From Amorphophallus konjac (Eukaryota; Streptophyta; Magnoliopsida; Alismatales; Araceae): a stretch of 64,000 nt of DNA. Location of the stretch: the NCBI GenBank assembly GCA_022559845.1, contig CM040126.1, forward strand, positions 143,104,064 through 143,168,063, written 5' to 3'. The position numbers and the translations under genes are program-made. Each line of letters opens with the position of its first letter. Position 1 is the first letter of the stretch. The notes beneath the pieces were generated by a model. That model was not told where the DNA came from. It saw only the letters and a list, made by a program, of their open reading frames with translations, and did no database searches. Below, in pieces: positions 48,139 through 58,343 of the stretch.

Positions 48139-48940
48139 TGTTGAGTCCCGGAGGGTGGCAATCAAGAGGGGAGGGGTGAATTGATGGCCAATAAAAACTA
48201 AAAACAAGCTACACAGGAGCTAAGCAAGATAAACAACGAACTTAAATCTAGCAAGAACAGAAACACATACGTGAATGCGTGATGATGGTGTGATTAATTA
48301 ACAAGAAATTGAATTCTCTTCTCACCGTGAAGCCCACACGAAATAAAGCGGAAAAACAAACCACAATGGACACACGGGATTTTTCGGTGGTTCGGGTACA
48401 CACCGTGTCCCCTACGTCCACCCCTCACACGGAGGATTAACCTTCACTAGATAGTGAATCACACACACACACGCTATATACAACACCAAACACACACACA
48501 TGCTGTGTAGAACAGCAAGCACACACACACACACACACGTTCGTGTTGCCGAACACGAACACACACACACAAATCTCAGATTTACGGACTACAAACAGAT
48601 GATGAAGTCAAACTCAAAGTATTCAGAGTGAGAGGAATGAAAAGAAGTTGGATTATCCTGGTTGGAGCTCCCCCTTTCACTTCCACGAATTTAATCGAAC
48701 ACTTTGTGTAGCACAGTGATGATCTTGGCTTGAATGAAGCTTCAAGTTGATTTGGATCGCATCCAGCAGCTATGGCTTGTATGGAAGTAGTTCTCCATCT
48801 CCTTCCCTTCACTTTCACGCAATCTTCAAGCTGGTACAAGGTCGGGAGGTGGCTGGTTCAACCTGCAAACACAAGGGTTTAGAAAGAAGGCTTACAGCTC
48901 AACATACGAATTTTCCCTTAGGGTTTTCATCAACCAAACG

Positions 48941-48951
48941 ATATTATATAG
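48941..48951 (-). promoter_or_regulatory. S7 LTR TATA box
   Basis: Sense CTATATAATAT, about 140 bases downstream (sense) of the GGGTCGACCC array. Confidence 0.6.
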
Positions 48952-49088
48952 GCCAAGAGAGTTATGGGGACGGTCAAGGGACCAGATCCACAAAACGTGG
49001 AGCTAAACACGGGCTCCCAACCTAATACATTTGACCCATGAGGTCGAAATCCCAAGAGTCAACAATCACGGCTCGGCCCAGAACTGAA

Positions 49089-49340
49089 GGGGTCGACCCT
49101 TAGGGTCGACCCTCGTGCTGTGCTAGAAGTCCAGAAGTCATGGGTCGACCCCAGGGGTCGACCCTCTCAGAACCAGGTTCTGGCTCAACAAAAAACAGCA
49201 AGAGGTCCTGTAGGGGTCGACCCTTGGGGTCGACCCTCGGGGCACGGGTCGACCCTTGGGGTCGACCCTTTCAGTTGGGCTAAAAAGGGGCCGACGGGTT
49301 TTTTAATTGATTGCCAGGGGTCGACCCTTGGGGTCGACCC
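49089..49340 (-). repeat. S7 U3 array of GGGTCGACCC palindromes
   Basis: Ten perfect copies of the 10-base palindrome in 250 bases, mostly as pairs joined by 3-4 bases (CTTG, TTA, CAG). Starts at 49090, 49103, 49142, 49155, 49214, 49227, 49246, 49259, 49318 and 49331. The other LTR keeps the first copies to 58343. Confidence 0.92.
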
Positions 49341-49790
49341 TTGAAGCTGGGGTTAAGAACCCTTGCTAAGTTGCTCCGATTGGCTTGGGGATCGCCCCGA
49401 TGGATCGTCCCACGCTCCACAACAATCACAAACCATAATTCTAAGTCCAAGAACACATCTAGATATTTTACAAACATGAGACGATCTTAAAGAACTTCAA
49501 CCATAGAATTGAATATCAAAGTTGAAGTCGATCTCACCAAACGTCCCAGAGCATTGAAATTCTTGTGCTTGTAGATTGGCCTGTCAAAATAACTCACAAT
49601 TAGTTCTTTCATCCAAAATGCCAAATTAACTCACTTACCCTTAAGAAGATTGCTTTGAGCCTTCATAATACGCCAAAACCTCGTATGATGAGTTGAAATC
49701 TAGGACGTTAGAAAGACTCATTTTCAGTTTACAAATAATTTGGTCAACATCAAAACCATAAGGCATTTTACATGAGGAGGGGATTCAACA

Positions 49791-50333
49791 ATCTCCCCCT
49801 TTTTGATGATGACAAAATTTAATCAAAATTACATTTTTGATCAATGTAATCCACCATTCAAGAATAAGTGAAATCACATAATCATGAAACATATCAACCA
49901 CCAATATTGAACTGAAATCACCATATTGATCAATGTAATCCACCATTCAAGAATAAGTGAAACCACATAATCATGAAACATATCAACCACCAATATTGAA
50001 CTGAAATCACCATACTGAACCGATATCAAGGGCAACTTGACAAAATATGTGAGATTGAGTAGCATTACCACAAGGTGTGCCGACAACAAGGTGAAATAGG
50101 AAGGGTTCAAATGCAATAACAATGAGACATAATAGAACTTGAGACTCACACAATATGCCATGACTCTAAAATGCAAACTGAAAGGCAACAGAAAATGAGC
50201 ACACATGCAGGCAAGCATTCATCACACATACATATAAATAGCCGAAATAGTCTTTTCTCCCCCTTTGGCAACATCAAAAAGAAGGGGGTGAAATAAGTAG
50301 GGGGTAAAGTCCAAGCTGCAAGAGCAATGTCAT
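49791..50333 (-). other. S7 polypurine tracts and 89-base tandem duplication
   Basis: Sense AAAAAGGGGGAGAT abuts the LTR; a second tract, AAAGGGGGAGA, is near 50257. Between them 49844-49932 is repeated directly at 49933-50018 with a few differences. No gene. Confidence 0.75.
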
Positions 50334-51470
50334 CTAATCTTCATCGGAAGGCGGTGAGGTGTGCGGACGCCTCATATAACCCAAGATTTCCTCAAGCAAG
50401 TTGGATTGATGATCAAATGAGTCTTGAACATACTGGGTGTGCACTTGATGACTAAGCTTCAGATCCGCAAGTTGGTGTTGCATGCCCTCCAAAGTCTCCC
50501 CATAACTGTCTAATCGGTCATCTATCGAGTCCAACCGATCCATGAGTAGCTGAACCTCCTCGGAAGGCACATCTTCGGCAGGTGGGGCCTGTTCATATTC
50601 ATCATCTTCATCCTCAGAACTGATCTCGTGTTCAGTACTTTTCAAAGTGCGAACTAAATTCCCATCAAGCAGCTCATATCCCATATTATGGCAAATGGAA
50701 TGAATTGTGAAAATGTCAGCCTCTCGGATGGTTTATGAGTTTTCTTTGGAGAGATCAATACCCAAGTATGTAAACACAGCAGTGAGTGCAGTAGCATATG
50801 GAATGGTGCGGTTCTTGTGCTTCATGCTATTGCTCATATGAAATAAAATCATTGCTGGGAAATTCACAGGAATGCCACTTAAAATGCAGTAGAAAAGAAA
50901 CATGTGAATTTCAGTGACCTTGTCATGACCGCCGCCCCTTGGAAGTAAAATTGTGGTGATCATTCTGTGTAAAATGTGTTGCAAAGGCGGAAAATGATTG
51001 GCATTCAGCCCTGCCACAGAACGGTTACCCCTTTCCTCACCTTTCATCATTTGAAACACTACATCTTCAGGAATTTCAATATCTCCAAGCATAAAACCTT
51101 CAGTCGAGAGATTAAATGCTGCTCCCAAAAATTCTGTAGTGAGAAATAACCGGTGGCCATGAACCATTGTAGTTGGGTGCTCCCCAGACATGATAAAATT
51201 TCCATAAAACTGATGTACCAAGTTGGGATATATACGCCGATGTGCAGACATGAAATAATCTAGATTCGGATGACTGCATAACACATCAACTAGTCCCGGA
51301 AGATGACGATTCAAGTTTACAAAAGATACCGACCATGGTCGTAGGACTTTTCTATCCAATACTTTGGGTGGCGGCGCCGGTCCTCTGCCTCGGGCGCCCG
51401 CCTGACCACGTCGTGCTGGGGCCGCACTCGACTCTCCACGGCTGCGTGAAGCTTGCCTCTTTGGGGCCAT
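50334..51470 (-). pseudogene. S7 envelope-like / putative plant transposon protein, one nonsense codon
   Basis: One frame of 379 codons from ATG 51470 to the stop at 50334, broken only by TAA at 50733-50735. N-terminus is basic (MAPKRQASRSRGESS); the middle (residues about 35-240) resembles the domain named putative plant transposon protein found in genes and in the third frame of some Sireviruses: FYGNFIMSGEHPTTMVHGHR, then an all-helix region and HMFLFYCILSG. The C-terminal part after the stop is acidic, then coiled coil (LLMDRLDSIDDRLDSYGETL). No clear signal peptide or membrane anchor is seen, so an envelope role is doubtful. Position between RNase H and the polypurine tract is the usual third-frame slot. 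TAA may be a mutated CAA. It could also be a captured host gene. Confidence 0.7.
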
Positions 51471-51582
51471 CTAACCACAAATCGACAGAACCGGAGATGA
51501 GGGAGTAGATCAAAATGGCTCAACTTGGAGAGAAATGCTTCCACGTGATAAAATGGGGATCCTCCACACATCAAGAACTTAC
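51471..51582 (-). other. Candidate 5' UTR intron before the S7 envelope-like frame
   Basis: Sense GAG|GTAAGT at 51585-51577 is a perfect plant donor; TTGTGGTTAG ends at 51471 immediately before the ATG. The interval is 112 bases and fairly T-rich. This is a sequence-based guess without transcript support. Confidence 0.4.
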
Positions 51583-51827
51583 CTCAGTGCAAGGAAAAAC
51601 AACGAGACGCGGTGCTAGCGTCGGAAGAACGATCCGCGCAGGTAGCCACCAAGAGGGCCGCGCTAGGGCACAATGGGGGATGCCAAAGAGGGTTTTAGGG
51701 CTTAGAGAAGGTGGTGGCTTAGGCTAGAAGGGGGCTGGAGGGGTTTTAATGGATGGGAGGGGGGAAACTTAGGGTTTCCTCCCTTATTGGAGCCGGTTCG
51801 GACGCGGCGAAGCTGCCCGACCGGAAC

Positions 51828-51941
51828 GGGTTGACCCTATGGGTCGTCCCCTTTTAAACCCCGCCCCAGAACCTTACCGGATAGCGAGGGTCGACCCTTG
51901 GGGTCGACCCCTTTGCGTGGGTCGACCCTTGGGGTCGACCC
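51828..51941 (-). promoter_or_regulatory. Candidate internal promoter of S7: GGGTCGACCC copies plus TATA-like box
   Basis: Four perfect (51888, 51901, 51919, 51932) and two degenerate (51828, 51841) copies of the LTR array word, with TATA-like sense GGTTTAAAAG at 51851-51860 between them. The GC-rich sequence 51583-51827 downstream would be leader. The order array, TATA, leader, ATG copies that of the LTR promoter. Confidence 0.45.
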
Positions 51942-52363
51942 TTCCAGGGTTTGCTACAAAAGCTGATGAAAACGGAATTTCAAGGAATCAAATGATATGG
52001 CTCGAGTCCCTAGTGATCATATTGTGTTGGAATCAAGAAATTTGAGTTATTTAAATGGGTATACACACTGGGGAACTTGCTTCAAGAATGACTTAGACCA
52101 TAGAAGGCGTTCATTGTTTACCGTCTCCTAAAATTCAGATTTTGATATCAATTGCTCTTTTGCTGGCCTTAAGAAAATTCAAGGAGCTATCGGCCATAGA
52201 AATTGCAAAACCAATGGTTGTATTCTATAATAAGAACATGCATACCAGGCAATCAATGTTTTCATGCACAAATATTTTTCTTATTTTTCAAGCACGACTA
52301 TGCACATGCATGACAAATATATATGATACACTACATGCAATGTGATGACATTGATGCACATGA
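51942..52363 (-). other. S7 spacer between RNase H and the envelope-like unit
   Basis: AT-rich; no frame or motif recognised. Confidence 0.5.
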
Positions 52364-55300
52364 TTAAGACTCAGATTGATCTATCCTACAAACCCCTAGT
52401 TCCCTTCTAAATGATGTGAACTTGTCTACACTAAGAGGTTTGGTGAAAATGTCGGCAATTTGACGATCTGTCTCAACAAAACTGATGTTAATATCACCCT
52501 TACTCACATGGTCTCTAATGAAATGATGTCTAATTTCAATATGCTTGGTGCGAGAGTGATGAACTGGATTTTTGGACAGATTTATGGCGGATGTGTTATC
52601 ACAATGAATTGGGGTGTTTTTAAACGAAATGCCATAATCAATCATTTGCTGTTGGATCCATAGCACTTGGGCAACACAACTACCGACAGCCACATACTCG
52701 GCTTCGGCTGTTGATAATGCCACTGAATTTTGTTTCTTGGAGGCCCATGAGACCACACAACCCCCAAGAAAATGGCAATATCCACTTGTGCTTTTCCGAT
52801 CCATCTTACAGCTCGCGTAATCGGCATCAGAATAAGCGACAAGTTCAAAGCATGAATTCCGTGGAAACCACAATCCTAAGTTAACTGTACCAGCAATATA
52901 TCTAAAAATCCGTTTCACAGCCGACAAATTAGATTCTTTTGGATTTGACTGAAATCTAGCACATAGACAAACAGCAAGTTGTATGTCGGGCCTGCTGGCA
53001 ATTAGATACAATAGTGAACCTATCAAACTTCTAAAGAGTTTTTAGTCCACTGATGTACCTTTCTCATCTTGATCAATTTTCATTGAAGTGGACATGCGTG
53101 TTGGTTGTGGCTTTGTTGATGCCAAATCGAATTTTTTCAGCAACTCCATTGCATATTTCTTTTGGTGTATGAACAACCCGTCCACCGTTTGATGTACCTA
53201 CAATCCCAAAAAGATAGTTAACTCTCCCATGAGGCTCATTTCAAACTCACTTTGCATCAATTTTGCAAAGTCATTGCTAAGAGTGTCATTAGTGGAGCCA
53301 AAGATAATATCATCAACATAAACTTGAACAATTAAGATTTCCTTACCCTTCAATTTTGTAAAAAGGGTTTGATCAATGTTACCTCGTTTGAAGTTATTTT
53401 GGGCGAAGAAATCGCTTAATCGTTCATACCATGCACGGGGTGCTTGTTTCAGACCGTAAAGAGCTTTGTTCAACTTGTATACATGGTCTACATGCGTTGT
53501 GTCTTCAAACCCCGGTGGCTGCTCCACGTACACGTCCTCCTGGATATAGCCATTCAAAAATGCACTCTTAACATCCATTTGAAATAACTTGATATTATGA
53601 CAGCATGCAAATGCTAAAAGAACCCTCACAGCCTCGAGTCTTGCTACTAGAGCAAAAGACTCATCAAAGTCTATACCCAACACTTGGCTATAGCCTTTGG
53701 CAACAAGCCTGGCCTTGTTCCTAGTAACCACTCCTTGATCGTTTGTTTTGTTACGGTAAACCCATTTTGTTCCGATCACGGAGTGATTCTTAGGACATGG
53801 AACGAGGAACCACACTTTGTTCCTTTGGAACTGGTGTAATTCCTCTTGCATGGCCAAAATCCATGACTCATCACCTAAGGCTTCTTCTATGGATTTGGGT
53901 TCAAATTGAGAGAGCAGGGCAATATAGTCTTGATTTTCAACTTCCCTGAATGAGGCTCGTGTCCGTACTCCTTCTTCAACATCGCCCATTACATTGACCG
54001 ACGGATGGTCCTTTGGAAAACTCCATTGAATTGGTGGCTGCCGTTCAGCTTGATTTTCCGGATTAGCCTCAACTTATTGTGGTTCTTCTTCTTGTTTCTT
54101 TTCATCATTTTCATGTGGTTCTTCATCTTCTTCTTGTTTCTCCACTTTTCTTTCTTTCTTCTCGATATCTTCAATATCCAACTGATCATCCTGCAAGACA
54201 GGTTTGTCATTAGTTTTATTTGGAGATGATTCATCGATAATAACATGGGGGCTTTCCTCAACAACAAGAGTTCTCAAGTTATACACTCGATATGCTCTTG
54301 AGCTCAGTGAGTACCCAAGAAAAATACCATTATCACTTTTGGGATCAAATTTCGCCAGGTCTAACTTACTATTGTTGTGAATGTAGCATGTTGAGCCAAA
54401 CGGTCTAAGATGTAAAATGTTTGGCTTCTTACCTCTGTATAGCTCATAGTGGGTTTTCTTCAATAATGGTCTTACCATGGCATGGTTGATTATGTAGCAG
54501 GCCGTGTTCACTGCTTCAGCCCAAAAGTACCTTGGCAGATTATTCTCATTTAGCATCGTTCTTGCCATTTCAATCAGGGTTCTATTTTTCCTTTCAACAA
54601 TGCCATTCTGCTCGGGGGTTCTTGGTGCGGAGAAATCATGAGAATAGCCTTGAGCCCTGCAAAAATCGCTGAACTCATGGTTATCAAATTCTCTGCCATG
54701 ATCACTCCTCACGGTTTTGATGCAAACCCCTTTATCATTTTGTACCACCCTGCAAAATGCTTCAAATTCCATCAAGGCATCATTTTTATGTGAAAGGAAG
54801 TAAACCCAACAAAATCTAGAATAATCATCCACAATTACAAAGCCGTATAGTTTACCACCCAAGCTATGTGTCCTGCTTGGTCCAGAGAGATCAATGTGGA
54901 TGACTTCTAGAGGCCTCGATGTGGTCACATCATTCTTGCTTTTGAATGACGTCCTTGTCTGTTTTCCCATGCTGCACGCCCCACACACTCCGTCTTCGAC
55001 GACCTTCAACTTGGGCAGTCCAATCACCAAATCTTTCCTTGATAATTTCAGCAAGACATTGAAGCTAGCATGTCCAAGCCGGCGATGCCATAGCCACGCA
55101 TCATCCTTGTTCCTTGCAATCAAACACAAACCCTCATGAGAAGCATCATTTAAGTCTATCATATAAACATTGTTATACCTGAATCCAATGAACTTAACCT
55201 CATGAGTGTGTCTGTTCAAAACAGTGCGGTGATTAGAATCAAAAACAACATTGCATCCCTTATCACAAAGTTGACTTATGCTTAAGAGGTTGTGATGCAA

Positions 55301-55552
55301 ACCTTCCACAAGTAGCACATTTTCAATGGTGTGATTTTGACTCTTACCAATCTTACCTTCTCCGATGATTTTTCCTTTGTCCTTACCACCGAATGCCACC
55401 ATTCCACCATCCTTTTTATGCAGGTCCACAAACCATTCCTTGTTTCCCGTCATATGCCGAGAGCACCCGCTATCCAAGTACCATTTGTTCTTCTGAGCTC
55501 TCGTGTGGACCTGCAATACAATTGAAGTGCTTATGGAGATTTTGGTACCCAA
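52364..55552 (-). pseudogene. pol: S7 Pol (protease, integrase, RT, RNase H), three nonsense codons
   Basis: All pieces are in one frame: 54074-55552 (protease LDSGCSRHMTG, GAG-pre-integrase HRRLGHAS...CGACSMGK, integrase core with SDHGREFD and PEQNGIVERKN), 53198-53989 (RT, QQ-less [28 protein letters not shown] near 53310) and 52364-53026 (RNase H, DRKSTSGYCHFLGGC, STAEAEY, ending SVDKFTSFRRELG). The only breaks are TAA 54074-54076, TAG 53198-53200 and TAA 53042-53044, each one C-to-T step from a Gln codon. Integrase SDHGREF has Arg where Gly is usual. Otherwise complete. Confidence 0.93.
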
Positions 55553-55707
55553 GCAAGCTTGGGTCCATGGTGGTTAGAAGCATGATGTACATATGATCTG
55601 TTTCTGACTTTAGCAAACTTTTCTTCATCATATTTCAGAATTCTACAGTCATACATGTCATGACCCATTCTTCCATAATAAAAGCAAATGATATTTTCAT
55701 CTCTTTT

Positions 55708-57265
55708 TCACCTTATACCAACATTGGAATAAGAGTTATGCATGTGTTTCTTGGTTTTGGAGGAAGCTGAATTTGTGGGAACCCAATGGGTCGTTTGAAA
55801 TTTTGATTTTTCAAGAATGACAAGAGCATCCTCAAGTTCTTTTATTTGAGCCAATTGAGATTGGATCTCTTCTTCAGCCTTCACCTTGGCTTCTTTGCAA
55901 GCAATACTTGCAAGCTTTTCTTGTTCCAATTCATTTTTTAAGTGTTCATGCATTTTCAGAAATGTAGATTGTTCTTCACTCATGCATGAAATCTTTTCCT
56001 CAAACAATTCAATTTTTGAAATGAGAATTTCATTTTGATGTTTCATGCTTTCACTTTCTGATTTCAAAGGATGGCATTCTTCACATGATTTATTTGTATG
56101 AACAAGAAGATCAATTTTCTTTTCCAAATTTCTATTTTCAGATTTGTATCTTCTACATTTTTCATACAAAGACTCATATGCGATTTGCCATTGCTCACAA
56201 GTGAGAGTTTCAGGTTCAGAATCTACCTTTTCATCATCATTTGCCATGAGGCATAGATTTTGGACTAGCTCGTCAAGTCCATCCTCAATGCCGGAGTCAT
56301 CCTCATCCTCGTCGCTCCATGTGGCCATCATGGCCTTGGGCTTCCTGAATTTACCTTTCTTCACTTTCTTGATGAGGTCGGGGCATTCACCTCGCATGTG
56401 GCCTGGTTTCTTGCACTCGTAGCAAATTATTTCTTCCTTCTTGCTACTTTCTCCTTTGTTTGGTCCTTGCCTTCTTGGACCCTTCCTGAACTGACCACCG
56501 AACTTCCTTGCTCCTTTGACGAACCTTCTTGCTCGTCGTGTGATCATGGCAACCAGTTCTTCATCTTCTGTGTTGCCAATAGAATCATTATAACTGCCTT
56601 CTGAATCCGGTGAATTCACTTTAGGGCCAGTGGTGTGACAACCTTCTTTTTCTTGTGATCTTCCTCGCTTCTTTTGATGTTTATTTCGTATGTCATCAGC
56701 GAGCTGATCAACTCATCGAGAGTTAGGGTGCTGAGGTCTTTGGAATCTTCAATTACAGTGGCTGTTGTATGCCACTGGGGAGAAAGGGATCTCAAAACTT
56801 TTCTTACGAGCTCCTTTAGTCCATTTGTAATTTCTGTTAGCCTTGCAAACATATAAGAAATTGATTCTTCTGGCTTCATTGCGAACAACTCATAGTCCCG
56901 AACTAAGAGATTGGCCTTTGTTTCTTGACTTGCGATGTTCCTTCATATATAAGCCGCAGCTTGTCCCACATCTCCTGCGCAGAGCCACACATAGATATTC
57001 GTGAGTATTCGTTAGGGTGAATGGCACATTGAATTATATTCATAGCCTTAAAGTTCGTTGAACACTTCTCTATATCTTCTTCATCCCATTCATCTTCTTT
57101 TTCAGATAAAACATATGGACCCTTACTTATGACACGCCAAACATCATAGTCCTGGGCACGTAGGAAAACATACATTCTATTTTTCCAGTAAGGGTAGTTC
57201 GATCCATCAAAGAACGGAGGTCTTTGAATGGAATGCCCTTCGGGCATCATCCCTCTGTTTGCCAT
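55708..57265 (-). pseudogene. gag: S7 Gag (Sirevirus type), two frameshifts
   Basis: 56903-57265: N-terminus (GHSIQRPPFFDGSNYPYWKN, AIHPNEYSRISMC); 56616-56888: Gag core (RKVLRSLSPQWHTTATVIED) after a frame change near 56895, with a short internal loss between NGLKEL and VRKVL relative to S5; 55708-56619: after another shift, basic region, zinc knuckle CYECKKPGHMRGEC, acidic stretch and coiled coil. It joins pol after about 55600. Confidence 0.9.
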
Positions 57266-57318
57266 TTAACGGGATCTGCTCTGACGACCGTGAGATCGTA
57301 AATCAACCAGAGACCAAA

Positions 57319-57330
57319 GCTCTGATACCA
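57319..57330 (-). other. S7 primer binding site (tRNA-iMet)
   Basis: Minus-strand TGGTATCAGAGC, two bases from the 5' LTR. Confidence 0.93.
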
Positions 57331-57332
57331 AT

Positions 57333-58343
57333 TGTTGAGTCCCGGAGGGTGGCAATCAAGAGGGGAGGGGTGAATTGATGGCCAATAAAAACTAAAAACA
57401 AGCTACACAGGAGCTAAGCAAGATAAACAACGAACTCAAATCTAGCACGAACAGAAACACACACGTGAATGCGTGATGATGGTGTGATTAATTAACAAGA
57501 AATTGAATTCTCTCCTCACCGTGAAGCCCACACGAAATAAAGCGGAAAAACAAACCACAATGGACACACGGGATTTTTCGGTGGTTCAGGTAGACACCGT
57601 GTCCCCTACGTCCACCCCTCACACGGAGGATTAACCTTCACTAGACAGTGAATCACACACACACACACTGTATACAACAGCAAATACACACACACGCTGT
57701 GTAGAACAGCAAGCACACACACACACACACACGTTCGTGTTGCCGAACACGAACATACACACACAAATCTCAGATTTACGGACTACAAACAGATGATGAA
57801 GTCAAACTCAAAGTATTCAGAGTTAGAGGAATGAAAAGAAGTTGGATTATCCTGGTTGGAGCTCCCCCTTTCACTTCCACGAATTTAATCGATCACTTTG
57901 TGCAGCACAGTGATGATCTTGGCTTGAATGAGGCTTCAAGTTGATTTGGATCGCATCCAGCAGCTGTGGCTTGTATGGAAGTAGTTCTCCTTCTCCTTCC
58001 CTTCACTTTCACGCAATCTTCAAGCTGGTACAAGGTCCGGAGGTGGCTGGTTCAACCTGCAAACACAAGGGTTTAGAAAGAAGGCTTATAGCTCAACATA
58101 CGATTTTTCCCTTAGGGTTTTCATCAACCAAACGATATTATATAGGCCAAGAGAGTTATGGGGATGGTCAAGGGACCAGATCCACAAAACGTGGAGCTAA
58201 ACACGGGCTCCCAACCTAGTACATTTGACCCATGAGGTCGAAATCCCAAGAGTCAACAATCACGGCTCGGCCCAGAACTGAAGGGGTCGACCCTCGTGCT
58301 GTGCTAGAAGTCCAGAAGTCATGGGTCGACCCCAGGGGTCGAC
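57333..58343 (-). repeat. S7 5' LTR, partial (cut by T3)
   Basis: Matches 48139 onward at about 98 percent. The first array pair is shortened relative to the 3' LTR (one palindrome fewer). Cut at 58343 inside a copy of the array word: GGGTCGAC is left, and CC is missing compared with 49155-49164. Confidence 0.92.

Larger units (their letters stand above)
48139..49790 (-). repeat. S7 3' LTR, 1652 bp
   Basis: Starts TGTTGAGTCCCGG, ends GGATTCAACA before the polypurine tract. Terminal hairpin GGCAATCAA...TTGATGGCC (8 of 9), frame hairpin at 48379-48450 (GGG-ACAC...GTGT-CCC), CA-dinucleotide runs at about 48462-48540, TATA at 48941-48951, GGGTCGACCC array at 49089-49340. Confidence 0.9.
48139..58343 (-). 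mobile_element. S7: Sirevirus with envelope-like frame, young
   Basis: Minus strand: 5' LTR from 57333 rightward (cut by T3 at 58344), primer site, gag, pol, an additional frame 50334-51470, polypurine tract, 3' LTR 48139-49790. The LTR copies differ by about 2 percent by eye, so it is younger than S4 or N1. Left flank ACAAG is S5 RNase H. Confidence 0.92.

Noticed and set aside
48462..48540. CA-repeat as a marker of a separate insertion
   Set aside because: The same runs occur at the same place in the other S7 LTR (57655-57735), so they belong to the LTR.
50334..51470. True viral-type envelope glycoprotein
   Set aside because: No signal peptide, no convincing membrane anchor and no Cys-rich ectodomain; similarity is to the plant-transposon-protein domain plus coiled coil, so only the label envelope-like by position is kept.
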